Source of the DNA: Acidimicrobiia bacterium
Lineage (GTDB): Bacteria; Actinomycetota; Acidimicrobiia; Spongiisociales; UBA11373
Length of the DNA stretch: 51,356 bases
Assembly: GCA_040902765.1 (NCBI GenBank)
Contig: JBBDWO010000003.1
Span: 1-51,356 of the forward strand
Reading direction: 5' to 3'
In this document: one piece after another, positions 9,063-20,254 of the stretch
Numbering within the stretch: the first letter of the stretch is position 1
Layout: each line of letters starts with the position of its first letter
Translations under genes and position numbers: made by a program
The notes under the pieces: model-generated
What the model was told of the DNA's origin: nothing
The model's database searches: none
What the model saw: only the letters and a program-made list of their open reading frames with translations

Positions 9063-9928
9063 CCGCACCCCCCGAGACCGAACGGCGGTCCATCGTCTCG
9101 CGGTTCACCGCCCTGATCGCCAAGGGCTCGGTTCAGATCACGCTGATCGTGGTCGCCTTCTTCTGGCTGGTGCCGGGGCTGGGCCTGCTCATTACGAGCT
9201 TGCGCCCGGTGCAGCGATACGCCGAGTCCGGCTGGTGGACCGCAGTGACCACACCGGGTGAGCTGACGCTCCAGAACTACGCCAACCTCCTCTCCGACTC
9301 CGCTCTCATCTCCAGTTTCACCACCACCGTCGTCATCGCGGTGGCCAATACCGTCCTGGTCGTCATCCTGGCCGCCATGGCCGGGTATGCCCTCGCATGG
9401 ATCCCGTTCAAGGGACGCGACGCGCTCTTCCTGGTCATAGTCGGGATGCTGGTCGTTCCTCTCCAGATGGCCCTGATCCCGGCGTTCCAGGTGTTCGGCC
9501 TCGTCGGCCTGCGGGGCATCCCGGCGGTCGTGTTCTTCCACACCGCGTTCGGTCTGCCGTTCGCCGTGTTCCTGATGAGGAACTACTTCGCCAGCCTTCC
9601 GAGCAGCCTGCTCGAGTCGGCTCGCATGGACGGCGCCAGCGAATGGCGGATCTTCACCCGGATCGTCCTGCCCCTCGGATTCCCCGCCCTCGCCTCGCTG
9701 ACGATCTTCCAGTTCACCTGGACGTGGAACGACCTGCTGGTGGCGCTCGTTTTCGCCGGTGAACAGCGGCCGCTCACCCTGTTCCTGAGGGACCGGCTCA
9801 ATCAGTTCAGCTCGGGCATCGACGTCATCGCCCCTGGTGTGTTCCTGTCGGCGATCGTGCCCCTGATCATCTTCTTCGCCTTCCAGAGGTACTTCGAGGC
9901 GGGTCTGCTCGGCGGCTCGGTCAAGTAG
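9059..9928 (+). CDS. sugar ABC transporter permease, MalG type
   Basis: Second CUT1 permease, 289 residues. The ATGA overlap with the previous gene indicates translational coupling. It shows the usual first transmembrane segment (ITLIVVAFFWLVPGLGLLITSLRP), a second near AVANTVLVVILAAMAGYALA, the EAA loop ESARMDGASEWRIFTRIVLPLGFP and the closing SAIVPLIIFFAFQRYFEAGLLGGSVK, all characteristic of MalG/ThuG/AraQ-like proteins. It pairs with the preceding permease to form the channel. The ATPase is encoded convergently just downstream beyond an inverted repeat. Confidence 0.9.
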   Translation: MTAPPETERRSIVSRFTALIAKGSVQITLIVVAFFWLVPGLGLLITSLRPVQRYAESGWWTAVTTPGELTLQNYANLLSDSALISSFTTTVVIAVANTVLVVILAAMAGYALAWIPFKGRDALFLVIVGMLVVPLQMALIPAFQVFGLVGLRGIPAVVFFHTAFGLPFAVFLMRNYFASLPSSLLESARMDGASEWRIFTRIVLPLGFPALASLTIFQFTWTWNDLLVALVFAGEQRPLTLFLRDRLNQFSSGIDVIAPGVFLSAIVPLIIFFAFQRYFEAGLLGGSVK

Positions 9929-9946
9929 CCCGTCGCCGCCGGGCCA

Positions 9947-10044
9947 CTAGGGGGTGCACGAATAGGTCGCTGGCTTCATCAGGTTTCGGCTTTGCCACAA
10001 GCCGAAACCTGATCCCCGGGCGAGCCTATTCGCGCACCCCCTAG
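9947..10044. terminator. nested inverted repeat between convergent genes
   Basis: Outer arms 9947-9966 and 10025-10044 match at 19 of 20 positions. Inside them a perfect 15-bp inverted repeat (9978-9992 with 9999-10013) has a 6-nt loop. The right outer arm contains the stop codon of the ATPase gene. The position between two converging genes fits a bidirectional terminator, but two nested stems are unusual. Confidence 0.65.
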
Positions 10045-11249
10045 GCCAGCCGGTCGCCGGTGGCCGGGTCGAAGAGGTGCACCTTCGACGTGTCGACGGC
10101 AAGGGTGATGCGGTCGCCGTCCTCGATCGCCACGTCGGCACTCACTCGAGCCGTGAAGCGGCTGGTGTCCCCCAGCGAGGCGGGTTCGGCCTCGGTGTCG
10201 GCCAATAGCTCCTCGATGTCCGGCGTGATCACCGGGGGCAGGTCGATGGTGAAGTGCACGAAGGACTCCGCCCCGAGCGCCTCGACCACGTCGACTTTGG
10301 CGTCGAGAGTGTTGCCATTGCTCGAAGCGGCGGCGACCCGGCTGTCCTCGAAGTCACCGGGTCGGATCCCGGCGACCACCTCGCGCCCCATGTACTCGGA
10401 GAGGCTGCGGTACCGGGCCACCGCATCGGCGTGCAGCGCCAGCCGACGGCGGCCGAACACCATGTCCACGCCCCCGTCACCGCTGCCCTCGAGGCGGGCC
10501 TTGACGAGGTTCATGGCCGGGCTGCCGATGAAACCGGCAACGAACAGGTTCTTCGGCTCGTTGAAGAGCCGCGAGGGCTTGTCCACCTGCTGGAGGGTCT
10601 CGGGGCGGCGCTCGCTGTAGGGCTTGAGCACGGCGACGCGCTCGCCCAGCGTCATCGCCTCGATCTGATCGTGGGTGACGTACACCGTGGTGGTCCCGAG
10701 GCGGTCGTGGAGCACCGCCAGCTCGGTCCTCATCAACACCCGGAGCTTGGCATCCAGGTTGGACAGGGGCTCGTCCATGAGGAACGCGGCCGGATCGCGC
10801 ACAATCGCCCGGCCCATGGCGACCCGCTGCCGCTGACCCCCCGACAGCGCCCGCGGCTTGCGGTCGAGGAAGTCGCTGAGTTCCAGCAGGACGGCCGCGT
10901 CATTGACCCGGCGCTCGATCTCCTCCTTGGGGCGCTTGGCGAGCTTCAGCGCAAAGCCGATGTTGTCCCGCACCGACATATGCGGATACAGGGCGTAGTT
11001 CTGGAACACCATCGCGATGTCGCGGTCCTTCGGGGCGACGTCGTTGACCACTCGCCCACCGATCTCGATCTTGCCTTCGGTGACTTCTTCGAGGCCGGCG
11101 ATCATCCGAAGGACCGTCGACTTGCCGCATCCCGATGGGCCGACGAAGACGATGAACTCTCCATCGGCGATGTCGAGATCGATGCCGAAGATGGCGCGGT
11201 GACCGCCGGGATAGACCTTGCCGACTCCCTCGAGGGTTATCTCGGCCAT
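10041..11249 (-). CDS. sugar ABC transporter ATP-binding protein (MsmK/UgpC family)
   Basis: ATPase of about 402 residues for CUT1 transporters. Motifs: Walker A GPSGCGKST, Q-loop FQNYALYPHM, signature LSGGQRQRVAMGRA, Walker B AAFLMDEPLSNLD and switch His in YVTHD. A C-terminal MOBP/TOBE regulatory part of about 150 residues follows. ATG at 11249 with GGAG a few bases upstream is preferred; a GTG three codons earlier is possible. It is encoded opposite to the binding protein and permeases and faces away from them, but it is the only such ATPase nearby and completes the transporter. In this family one ATPase can serve several sugar transporters. Confidence 0.9.
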   Translation of the reverse strand: MAEITLEGVGKVYPGGHRAIFGIDLDIADGEFIVFVGPSGCGKSTVLRMIAGLEEVTEGKIEIGGRVVNDVAPKDRDIAMVFQNYALYPHMSVRDNIGFALKLAKRPKEEIERRVNDAAVLLELSDFLDRKPRALSGGQRQRVAMGRAIVRDPAAFLMDEPLSNLDAKLRVLMRTELAVLHDRLGTTTVYVTHDQIEAMTLGERVAVLKPYSERRPETLQQVDKPSRLFNEPKNLFVAGFIGSPAMNLVKARLEGSGDGGVDMVFGRRRLALHADAVARYRSLSEYMGREVVAGIRPGDFEDSRVAAASSNGNTLDAKVDVVEALGAESFVHFTIDLPPVITPDIEELLADTEAEPASLGDTSRFTARVSADVAIEDGDRITLAVDTSKVHLFDPATGDRLA

Positions 11250-11465
11250 GCGCTCCACTCCCGACCGCTCGGCGACTCGCCAGCCATCCTACCCATCGGC
11301 TCCTCGGCGCCGCCGGGACGGGGGCGAGCCACTAGCGTATTCCGCTGTCCCCGAAGAGGTCCCACCTGCCGTGTCGCTGCGTCGAACCAGTTCCCGCCCG
11401 ACTCGCTCGAGCTCCTTCGACCGCCGCCCGGGTGGGTCGCCGGTCTCACCGTCTCGGTGCCACCG

Positions 11466-14400
11466 ATGACGGCGCGTTTGGTGATCGGCAAGCGGGACTT
11501 CGACGCCATCATCTTCGACATGGACGGGGTGGTCACCGACACCGCCCGAGTGCACTTCGCGGCATGGAAACGCCTCTTCGACGACTGGCTCGTCGGGGCG
11601 ACGGGGCCAGGGGTCGATACCCGCCCGTTCACCGAAGACGACTACCACAAGCTCGTGGACGGTCGCTCCCGCCTCGACGGCATCGTTGCCTTCCTCGCCG
11701 ACCGCGGCGCCCATCTGGAGTCGGGCACTCCCGCGGACGACCCCGGCGATGCGTCGGTGTGGGCACTCGCCAACCGGAAGAACGACCTGTTCCTCGACGC
11801 CCTAGCCGCCGAGCCCGCCGAGGCGCTCGCCTCGTCGGTCGACATCGCCAGGGCGGCCGAGCGAAGTGGGATCGACATCGCGCTGGTTACCGCGAGCCGC
11901 AACCGCGCCGCCGTGCTCGAGTCGGCCGGGCTCGGCTCACTGTTCGAGGTGGTCGTCGACGGCGTCGTGGCAGCCGAGCTCGGGCTGCCGGGGAGGCCTG
12001 ATCCCGCCATGTTCCTGGAGGCAGCGCGCCGGCTCGGCGTGGAACCAGCCCGCGCCGTGATCTTCGAGGACGCCCTGCCGGGAGTCGCCGCCGCTCGTCG
12101 CGGCGGCTTCGGCCTGGTGATCGGTGTCGACCGGTCAGGAGAGCGGACCGAGGAGTTCATCAGCCACGGTGCCGACGACGTGGTCACCGACCTCGCCGAG
12201 GTGGCGGTCGACGGGGCCCCGGCGATGACCGAGCCGGCGACGCTCACCTTCGGCGCCTTCGCTCCCGCCGACGAGGGCCGCCGCGAGGCTCTGTCCACTC
12301 TCGCCAACGGGGTCTTCGGCACCCGGGGGGCGGCACCGGAAGCGCGCGCCGACGGTGTCCACTATCCGGGCACCTACGCCGCCGGCCTGTTCAACCGCCT
12401 GACGTCGATCGTCGACGGTGTGGCGCTGGAGCACGAGAGCATGGTGAACCTGCCCAACTGGCTCCCGCTCACCTTTCGGCCGTTCGACGGCGTCTGGCTC
12501 GGCGAGGACGGACTCCACCTGTCGGGGCGCAGCCAAGAACTCGACCTGCTGCACGGGGAGCTCCGGCGCGAGTTCGTGGTCGAGGATGCCGAAGGCCGCC
12601 GCACCACCGTCGTCGAGCGTCGGATCGTCTCCATCGCCCAACCCAATCTCGCCGGGCTCGTCTGGTACATCACCCCGGAGAACTGGTCCGGGTCCATCCA
12701 GGTCCGCTCGGCAGTCGACGGAACGGTCGAGAACCGCAACGTGCCCGACGAGATCGCGCTCGAGGGCCGCCACATCCGGGTCACCGACCGGGGCACCTCC
12801 TTCCCCGATGAGGCATGGCTGTGTGCCGAGACGGTGCAGTCGCGCCTCCGCATCGCCGTCGCCACCCGCACCCGACTGGCCGCAGACGGCGGGATCCAGG
12901 TCGAGCCCTCGGAGTGGCTTCCCCCCGACGGCGTCGGCCTGATCCTCACCTCACCCGTCGAGCAGGGCCGAACCGTCGTCGTCGAGAAGACGGCTGCCCT
13001 GGCGACGAGCCGTGACCCGGCTATTTCCGAGCCCCTCGATGCGAGCCGGGTCATGTTGGGCGACGCCCCTTCGTTCGACCGGCTCGCCCGTAGACATCAT
13101 CTCGCCTGGCGCCAGCTGTGGCGCGACTGCCGGCTGCTCCTGGAGTCACCGGACCAGGAGGTGTCAGGGATCCTCGACCTCCACGTGTTCCACGTCCTTC
13201 AGACCCTTTCGCCCAATGTCATCGACCGCGATGTCGGCGTCCCGGCGAGGGGCCTGCACGGTGAGGCCTACCGCGGGCACCTGTTCTGGGACGAGCTCTT
13301 CATCTTCCCGTTCCTCGACCTTCGTTTGCCCGACCTGACCCGCGAGCTCCTGCTGTACCGCTACCGGCGCCTGGACGCCGCCCGGCGCAACGCCGCGGCC
13401 GAAGGGCACCGCGGCGCCATGTTCCCGTGGCAGAGCGGCAGCGACGGACGCGAGGAGACCCCCACGCAGCTGTGGAACCAGAAGAAGGGTGCGTGGATGC
13501 CCGACCGATCACGACGCCAGCGCCACGTCGGTCTCGCCGTCGCCCACAACGTCTGGCAGTACCTCGAGGTGACCGGCGACACCGACTTCCTCGTCGGCTA
13601 CGGGGCCGAGATGCTCATCGAGATCGCCCGCTTCTTCGAGAGCCTCGCCGTCGACGATGCCGACGACGGCCGATTCCATATCCGGGGTGTGATGGGACCC
13701 GACGAATTCCAGGACGGATACCCGGGCGATCCGGGTGGCGGGATCGACGACAACGCCTACACCAACGTGCTCGTCTCCTGGCTCCTACGACGGGCAGCCG
13801 AGGCATGCGACCTCCTGCTGCGGAATCACGGGGAGTCGGTGCTGGAGCGGCTCGGAGTCGAGCAAGACGAGCTCGACCGGTGGGACGACGTCAACCGGCG
13901 CCTGTATGTGCCGTTCCTCGACAGCGGGATCATCGCCCAGTTCTCCGGCTTCGACGAGCTGGAGGAGCTCGACTGGGAGGCGTACCGGTCAAAGTACGGG
14001 AACATCGGCCGACTCGATCTGATCCTCGACGCCGAGGGCGATTCGATGAACCGGTACAAGGCGTCGAAGCAGGCTGACGCCTTGATGCTCTTCTACCTGT
14101 TCTCGGCGGACGAACTCACCGACCTGCTGGCGCACATGGGCTACGACTTCGACCCGGAGACCATCCCGGAGACCATCGACTATTACCTGGCCAGGACCAC
14201 CAACGGGTCGTCATTGAGCCGGGTCGCCCATGCATGGGTTCTCGCCCGGGCAGACCGAGAAGCCTCGTGGGCTCTGTTCCGGGAAGCACTCCAGCTCGAC
14301 GTCGCCGACACCCAGGGGGGAACCACCCGCGAGGGGATCCACATGGGGGCGATGGCCGGGACCATCGACATCGTGCAGCGCTGCTACACCGGGATCGAGA

Positions 14401-14624
14401 CCATCGACGGCGTGCTCCGGTTCGACCCCCAGCTCCCCTCACCGCTCCCCCGCCTCACCTTCGCCATCCAATTCCGCGGCCACCGTCTCGACGTCGAGGT
14501 GACCCACCACAGACTGCGGATCCGATCCGGCGACAGCGACGCCCCACCGATCCGAGTGGCGCTCGCCTCCGAACTCCTGGACATGAAGCCCGGCACCACC
14601 ATCGAACGCGACCTACCGCTGTAG
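11466..14624 (+). CDS. beta-phosphoglucomutase / GH65 glycoside phosphorylase fusion
   Basis: Bifunctional protein of about 1052 residues. Residues 1-250 are a HAD-family beta-phosphoglucomutase: nucleophile Asp18 and Asp20 in FDMDGVVTDT, a VTASRNR motif II and FEDALPGVAAARRGGF. The remainder is a GH65 phosphorylase (maltose/trehalose/kojibiose type) with LHGEAYRGHLFWDELF, the FPWQSGSDGREETP segment and the catalytic-acid motif MGPDEFQDG (Glu about 747). Coupling makes sense: GH65 enzymes release beta-glucose 1-phosphate, which the mutase converts to glucose 6-phosphate. M. tuberculosis Rv3400/Rv3401 are the separate counterparts. The start is the ATG at 11466; the open frame runs far upstream, but that part is the antisense of the ATPase gene. 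No clear ribosome binding site is seen. Confidence 0.88.
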   Translation: MTARLVIGKRDFDAIIFDMDGVVTDTARVHFAAWKRLFDDWLVGATGPGVDTRPFTEDDYHKLVDGRSRLDGIVAFLADRGAHLESGTPADDPGDASVWALANRKNDLFLDALAAEPAEALASSVDIARAAERSGIDIALVTASRNRAAVLESAGLGSLFEVVVDGVVAAELGLPGRPDPAMFLEAARRLGVEPARAVIFEDALPGVAAARRGGFGLVIGVDRSGERTEEFISHGADDVVTDLAEVAVDGAPAMTEPATLTFGAFAPADEGRREALSTLANGVFGTRGAAPEARADGVHYPGTYAAGLFNRLTSIVDGVALEHESMVNLPNWLPLTFRPFDGVWLGEDGLHLSGRSQELDLLHGELRREFVVEDAEGRRTTVVERRIVSIAQPNLAGLVWYITPENWSGSIQVRSAVDGTVENRNVPDEIALEGRHIRVTDRGTSFPDEAWLCAETVQSRLRIAVATRTRLAADGGIQVEPSEWLPPDGVGLILTSPVEQGRTVVVEKTAALATSRDPAISEPLDASRVMLGDAPSFDRLARRHHLAWRQLWRDCRLLLESPDQEVSGILDLHVFHVLQTLSPNVIDRDVGVPARGLHGEAYRGHLFWDELFIFPFLDLRLPDLTRELLLYRYRRLDAARRNAAAEGHRGAMFPWQSGSDGREETPTQLWNQKKGAWMPDRSRRQRHVGLAVAHNVWQYLEVTGDTDFLVGYGAEMLIEIARFFESLAVDDADDGRFHIRGVMGPDEFQDGYPGDPGGGIDDNAYTNVLVSWLLRRAAEACDLLLRNHGESVLERLGVEQDELDRWDDVNRRLYVPFLDSGIIAQFSGFDELEELDWEAYRSKYGNIGRLDLILDAEGDSMNRYKASKQADALMLFYLFSADELTDLLAHMGYDFDPETIPETIDYYLARTTNGSSLSRVAHAWVLARADREASWALFREALQLDVADTQGGTTREGIHMGAMAGTIDIVQRCYTGIETIDGVLRFDPQLPSPLPRLTFAIQFRGHRLDVEVTHHRLRIRSGDSDAPPIRVALASELLDMKPGTTIERDLPL

Positions 14625-14637
14625 CGGAAGAGCGAGT

Positions 14638-15100
14638 ACCGCCGAAGGCCTCGCGACGCGTCAGCCCTCCCCCTCCGTCTCGGCCCTACCGGGCCGAGCC
14701 ACCTCCCCCTTCGGGGGAGGAGAGTGTTTGGTTCTCTCCCCCCGAAGGGGGGAGTACCGCCGAAGGCGGGGAGGGGGGAGGGCGATCACTACGCAGGCCC
14801 CGCGACGCGTCAGCTCTCCCCCTCCCCCGCGGTTCCTCCCCCCGAAGGGGGGAGTACCGCCGAGAGCGGAGCGAGCGGCGGGGAGGGGGGAGGGCGATCA
14901 CTACGCAGGCCTCGCGACGCGTCAGCCCTCCCCCTCCCCCGCGGTTCCTCCCCCCGAAGGGGGGAGTACCGCCGAAGGCGGGGAGGGGGGAGGGCGATCA
15001 CTACGTGGGCCTCGCGACGCGCGCCTCGCGACGCGTCAGCCCTCCCCCTCCGTCTCGGCCCTACCGGGCCGATCCACCTCCCCCTTCGGGGGAGGGGACC
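14638..15100. repeat. GC-rich palindromic repeat cluster R1, tandem copies
   Basis: Fills most of the 528 bases between the phosphorylase fusion and atpC. It has at least three tandem copies of one unit: the segment GCGATCACTACG recurs at 14783, 14894 and 14994 (spacing 111 and 100 bp). Each unit combines CTCGCGACGCGTCAGCCC, a CCCCCTCC tract, a CCCCCCGAAGGGGGG hairpin followed by GTACC, and GCCGAAGGC followed by GGGGAGGGGGGAGGGC. The middle copy carries an 11-bp expansion (GAGAGCGGAGCGAGCGG instead of GAAGGCGG region). The first and last parts carry the alternative half, GTCTCGGCCC-TAC-GGGCCGA plus CCCCCTTCGGGGG. I see no coding sense in it. Confidence 0.85.
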
Positions 15101-15109
15101 GCGTAGGAC

Positions 15110-15137
15110 GGATGACGGATGACCGTCGACGGATGAC
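15110..15137. repeat. heptamer tandem repeat (GGATGAC)n
   Basis: GGATGAC-GGATGAC-CGTCGAC-GGATGAC, four 7-bp steps with one degenerate unit, just before the atpC stop. Confidence 0.6.
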
Positions 15138-15152
15138 GGCCGCCGAAGGCGG

Positions 15153-15482
15153 CTACTCCTCCGCTACTTCCTGCTCCGCGAACTCCTGAGCCAGCGCGCG
15201 AGCCTCCTCGGCGTCGCCGGTGGAGAGTTCGGCGCGGTCGGTGAGCAGGGTCACCTCGTTGCGGAACACCTGGAGGAACCCGCCGTGCATGGCGAGGGTG
15301 ATCTCGGTGCCGTCGGCGGCGTGGATGATCGACGATCCGGTGGCCAGCGCCGCCATGGTGGGCTCGTGGTCGGCGAGGATGCCGATCTCCCCCTCCGTGG
15401 TCCGGGTGATCAGCATCGTCGCCTCGCCGGACCACACCACCCGCTCGGGCGACACGACATCGAGCCTGAAGGGCTTAGCCAC
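15153..15482 (-). CDS. atpC: F-type ATP synthase epsilon subunit
   Basis: Central-stalk epsilon subunit, 109 residues: AKPFRLDVVSPERVVWSGEA opening, then the ATMLITRTTEGEIGILADHEPTMAAL segment and a final helical region with a stretch of Glu/Ala. The GTG start at 15482 has GGAGG 9 bp upstream, whereas the longer frame from 15551 would begin with a Trp/Gly-rich sequence derived from the tandem repeat. It is the last gene of the atp operon, and its 3' side ends in repeat cluster R1, which probably serves as the operon end. Confidence 0.95.
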   Translation of the reverse strand: MAKPFRLDVVSPERVVWSGEATMLITRTTEGEIGILADHEPTMAALATGSSIIHAADGTEITLAMHGGFLQVFRNEVTLLTDRAELSTGDAEEARALAQEFAEQEVAEE

Positions 15483-15502
15483 GGGACGACCTCCGGTCGT
15501 CG

Positions 15503-15523
15503 GCTGCCAGCTGCCAGCTGCCA
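15503..15523. repeat. heptamer tandem repeat (GCTGCCA)n
   Basis: Three GCTGCCA units between atpD and atpC; period 7 bp. Confidence 0.65.
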
Positions 15524-15556
15524 GCCACCAACCAGACACTCGAGGGGCCAACGTTC

Positions 15557-15589
15557 AGCCGGTAGCCGGTAGCCGGTAGCCGGTAGCCG
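15557..15589. repeat. heptamer tandem repeat (AGCCGGT)n
   Basis: Four exact AGCCGGT units plus a partial one between atpD and atpC, a second and unrelated 7-bp array in the same 129-base gap. Confidence 0.7.
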
Positions 15590-15611
15590 CATGAAGCGGG
15601 GTCGAGCCGCC

Positions 15612-17934
<2,323 letters not shown>

Positions 17935-17960
17935 GTCGGTTACCTGGTGTCGTTCCGTAC

Positions 17961-18030
17961 GAGACGCTCAACGCTCAACGCTTCACGCAAGACGGGTTCT
18001 TGCGTTGAGCGTTGAGCGTTGAGCGTTCTC
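17961..18030. repeat. heptamer-built long inverted repeat in the atpA-atpG gap
   Basis: The left arm (17961-17992) carries GCTCAAC units and the right arm (17998-18030) carries GTTGAGC units. The arms are near-perfect reverse complements over about 32 bp around a 5-nt loop, and the right arm ends in the atpA stop codon. In RNA this is a stable stem directly after atpA. Confidence 0.7.
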
Positions 18031-19543
18031 ATTCCGCTGCGAAAGAATCGGCGTAACTCTTGATAGCGTCCTTCATCGCATCCCCTTCCGGCAGCTTGCC
18101 GGTGGAGAGCATCTCGTTGAGGAGGGCGCCGTGGCGGCTGCGTATGTATTCGACGAGTCCCTTCTCGAACTCGGCGACACGCTCGACCGGTACCTTGTCC
18201 ATGAGGCCCTGGGTGACGGCGTAGATGGCGACCACCTGGTCCTCGACGGGCACCGGGGCGTACTGCGGCTGCTTGAGCACTTCGACGACGCGGGCGCCGC
18301 GGGCCAGCTGCGACTGCGACGCCGCATCCAGCTCGGATCCGAACTCGGCGAACGCCTCCAGCTCGCGGTACTGGGCGAGGTCGAGACGCAGCGTGCCCGA
18401 CACGGTGCGCATCGCCCGCAGCTGGGCGTTGCCGCCGACCCGGGACACCGAGTTGCCGACGTCGATGGCGGGCCGCACCCCCGAGTAGAACAGGTCGTTC
18501 TCCAGGTAGATCTGGCCGTCGGTGATCGAGATCACGTTGGTGGGGATGTAGGCCGACACGTCGCCGTCCTTGGTCTCCACGATGGGCAGGCCGGTGAGCG
18601 AACCGCCGCCGAGCTCGTCGGACAACCTGGCGCAGCGCTCCAGCAAGCGGCTGTGCAGGTAGAAGACGTCGCCCGGGTAGGCCTCGCGGCCCGGGGGGCG
18701 GCGCAGCAGCAGGGAGATCTCGCGGTAGGCGACCGCCTGCTTGGACAGGTCGTCGAACACCACCAGGGCGTGCTCCCCGTTGTACATCCAGTGCTGGCCG
18801 ATGGCGGAGCCGGTGTAAGCGGCATACATCTGGAGGGCCGGCGAGGCAGAAGCGGCGGCGTTGACCACCACTGTGAATTCCATGGCGCCGGCCGCTTCGA
18901 GCGAGTCGACCACCCCGGCCACGGTGGAGGCCTTCTGGCCGATGGCCACGTAGATGCACTTCACGCCCTGGCCGCGCTGGTTGATGATGGCGTCCACGGC
19001 AATGGCGGTCTTGCCGGTGCCGCGATCGCCGATGATCAGCTGGCGCTGACCGCGCCCGATCGGGGTCATCGCGTCGATGGCCTTGATGCCGGTCTGGAGG
19101 GGCTGGTTCACCGGCTGGCGCATGACCACGCTGGGTGCCTGGACTTCGAGCAAGCGCCGCTCGGTGGTCTCGATGGGACCCTTCCCGTCGATCGGGTTGC
19201 CCAGGGCGTCGATGACCCGGCCCAGCATGGCATCGCCGACCGGTACCGAGAGCACCCGGCCGGTCTGGCTGACCGGGTCGCCTTCCTGCACCTGTGCGGA
19301 GTCACCCATGATGACGGCGCCGATCGAATCCTCGTCGAGGTTGAGGGCCACGCCGACGAGGTCGCCGGGGAACTCGAGGATCTCCGAGGCCATGCAGTTG
19401 GGGAGCCCGGACACCCTGGCAACGCCGTCACCGACGGAAAGGACCTCGCCGACGGTGCTGGCGGAGAGGGACGGTTCCCATCCCTCGAGGTTGCGGCGCA
19501 GCGCCTCGGTGATGTCCCGCGGGTTGATGGTCAGTTCCGCCAT
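18029..19543 (-). CDS. atpA: F-type ATP synthase alpha subunit
   Basis: Non-catalytic nucleotide-binding alpha subunit, 504 residues. Motifs: [23 protein letters not shown]-type Walker A ([12 protein letters not shown]), the [11 protein letters not shown] loop, [16 protein letters not shown] and [27 protein letters not shown]. The N-terminal [20 protein letters not shown] is typical of Actinobacteria. It follows atpH by 8 bp, so the two are coupled. Confidence 0.97.
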   Translation of the reverse strand: MAELTINPRDITEALRRNLEGWEPSLSASTVGEVLSVGDGVARVSGLPNCMASEILEFPGDLVGVALNLDEDSIGAVIMGDSAQVQEGDPVSQTGRVLSVPVGDAMLGRVIDALGNPIDGKGPIETTERRLLEVQAPSVVMRQPVNQPLQTGIKAIDAMTPIGRGQRQLIIGDRGTGKTAIAVDAIINQRGQGVKCIYVAIGQKASTVAGVVDSLEAAGAMEFTVVVNAAASASPALQMYAAYTGSAIGQHWMYNGEHALVVFDDLSKQAVAYREISLLLRRPPGREAYPGDVFYLHSRLLERCARLSDELGGGSLTGLPIVETKDGDVSAYIPTNVISITDGQIYLENDLFYSGVRPAIDVGNSVSRVGGNAQLRAMRTVSGTLRLDLAQYRELEAFAEFGSELDAASQSQLARGARVVEVLKQPQYAPVPVEDQVVAIYAVTQGLMDKVPVERVAEFEKGLVEYIRSRHGALLNEMLSTGKLPEGDAMKDAIKSYADSFAAE

Positions 19544-19551
19544 GTCTCTCC

Positions 19552-20091
19552 TCAGCGCCTGTTCAGGGTCTCACGAAGTTCTTGGAATCGGCTGGTCACC
19601 GAGCCGTCGATGACGACGTCGCCCACCCGGGCGATGATGCCTCCGATGATCGAGGGATCGACCACCGTCTTCAGCTCGACGTCGCGCCCGGTGGCACGCC
19701 CGAGGGCGGTGGCGAGCCGGGCCTCGGTGGCGGCGTCGAGTTTGGTGGCGGAGCGCACCTCGGCGATCACCTTGTCGCGGGCGGCGGCGGCACGCTCGGC
19801 GAGCCGGTCGGCGATGGCCGGCAGGTCGCCGGCGCGTCCGGCACTCACCACGAAGTTGATCATGTTGATGGTCAGGGGGCACACCTTGTCGCCGAGGATG
19901 TCGGCGACGATGCCCTGCTTGCGCTCGACGGGGACGCGGCGGTCGGTGAGAGCGTCGCGTAGTTCGTTCGACGATTCGAACGACCGGGCGATCCGGAACA
20001 GCTCATCACCGACCCGCGCCAGTTCGTCTTCGGCCTTGGCGAACTCGAGGATCGCCGCCGCGTAGCCGTCGATGCGGGCATCGGCGGTCAT
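19552..20091 (-). CDS. atpH: F-type ATP synthase delta subunit
   Basis: Peripheral-stalk delta subunit (OSCP family), 179 residues. Family marks: the N-terminal [24 protein letters not shown] helix bundle, [20 protein letters not shown] in the middle and the C-terminal [22 protein letters not shown], which is the diagnostic OSCP signature. In many Actinobacteria delta is fused to a second b-type subunit; here it is free-standing. A 163-bp gap without a recognisable feature separates it from atpF. Confidence 0.93.
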   Translation of the reverse strand: MTADARIDGYAAAILEFAKAEDELARVGDELFRIARSFESSNELRDALTDRRVPVERKQGIVADILGDKVCPLTINMINFVVSAGRAGDLPAIADRLAERAAAARDKVIAEVRSATKLDAATEARLATALGRATGRDVELKTVVDPSIIGGIIARVGDVVIDGSVTSRFQELRETLNRR

Positions 20092-20254
20092 CAGTGGCTC
20101 TCCCTGTGACGCTGGTGATGCTCAGGGCGAGGCAGCGTCGCCATCCGGCAAGGACGCACGACGAAGGCGCATCCGTGCGATGCGTCGAGGAGGAGGACGC
20201 CGCCGGGGGTGACGGGGCCCGTCCTGAGCGCGGCAAGCGTTGCAGGGTGAGCCA

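Noticed and set aside
7620-9068. Open frame of 482 codons antisense to the first sugar permease
   Set aside because: Low-complexity Asp/His/Arg-rich translation opposite a clear permease.
10254-11465. Upstream extension of the phosphorylase fusion frame by 404 codons
   Set aside because: This part is antisense to the well-supported ATPase gene; the protein begins with the mutase domain at 11466.
14783-15000. Tandem units of about 100-111 bp that resemble a repeat array
   Set aside because: Not a CRISPR: the whole unit repeats with no short repeat and unique spacer pattern, and no cas genes are nearby. It is tandem duplication of the palindromic element.
18131-20065. Open frame of 644 codons antisense to atpA and atpH
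   Set aside because: High-GC shadow of the genuine minus-strand genes; composition is His/Gly/Val/Arg-rich with no family features.
20092-20254. Long gap between atpH and atpF
   Set aside because: Checked for a small gene or structure; only weak short stems and shadow frames were found, so nothing is annotated.
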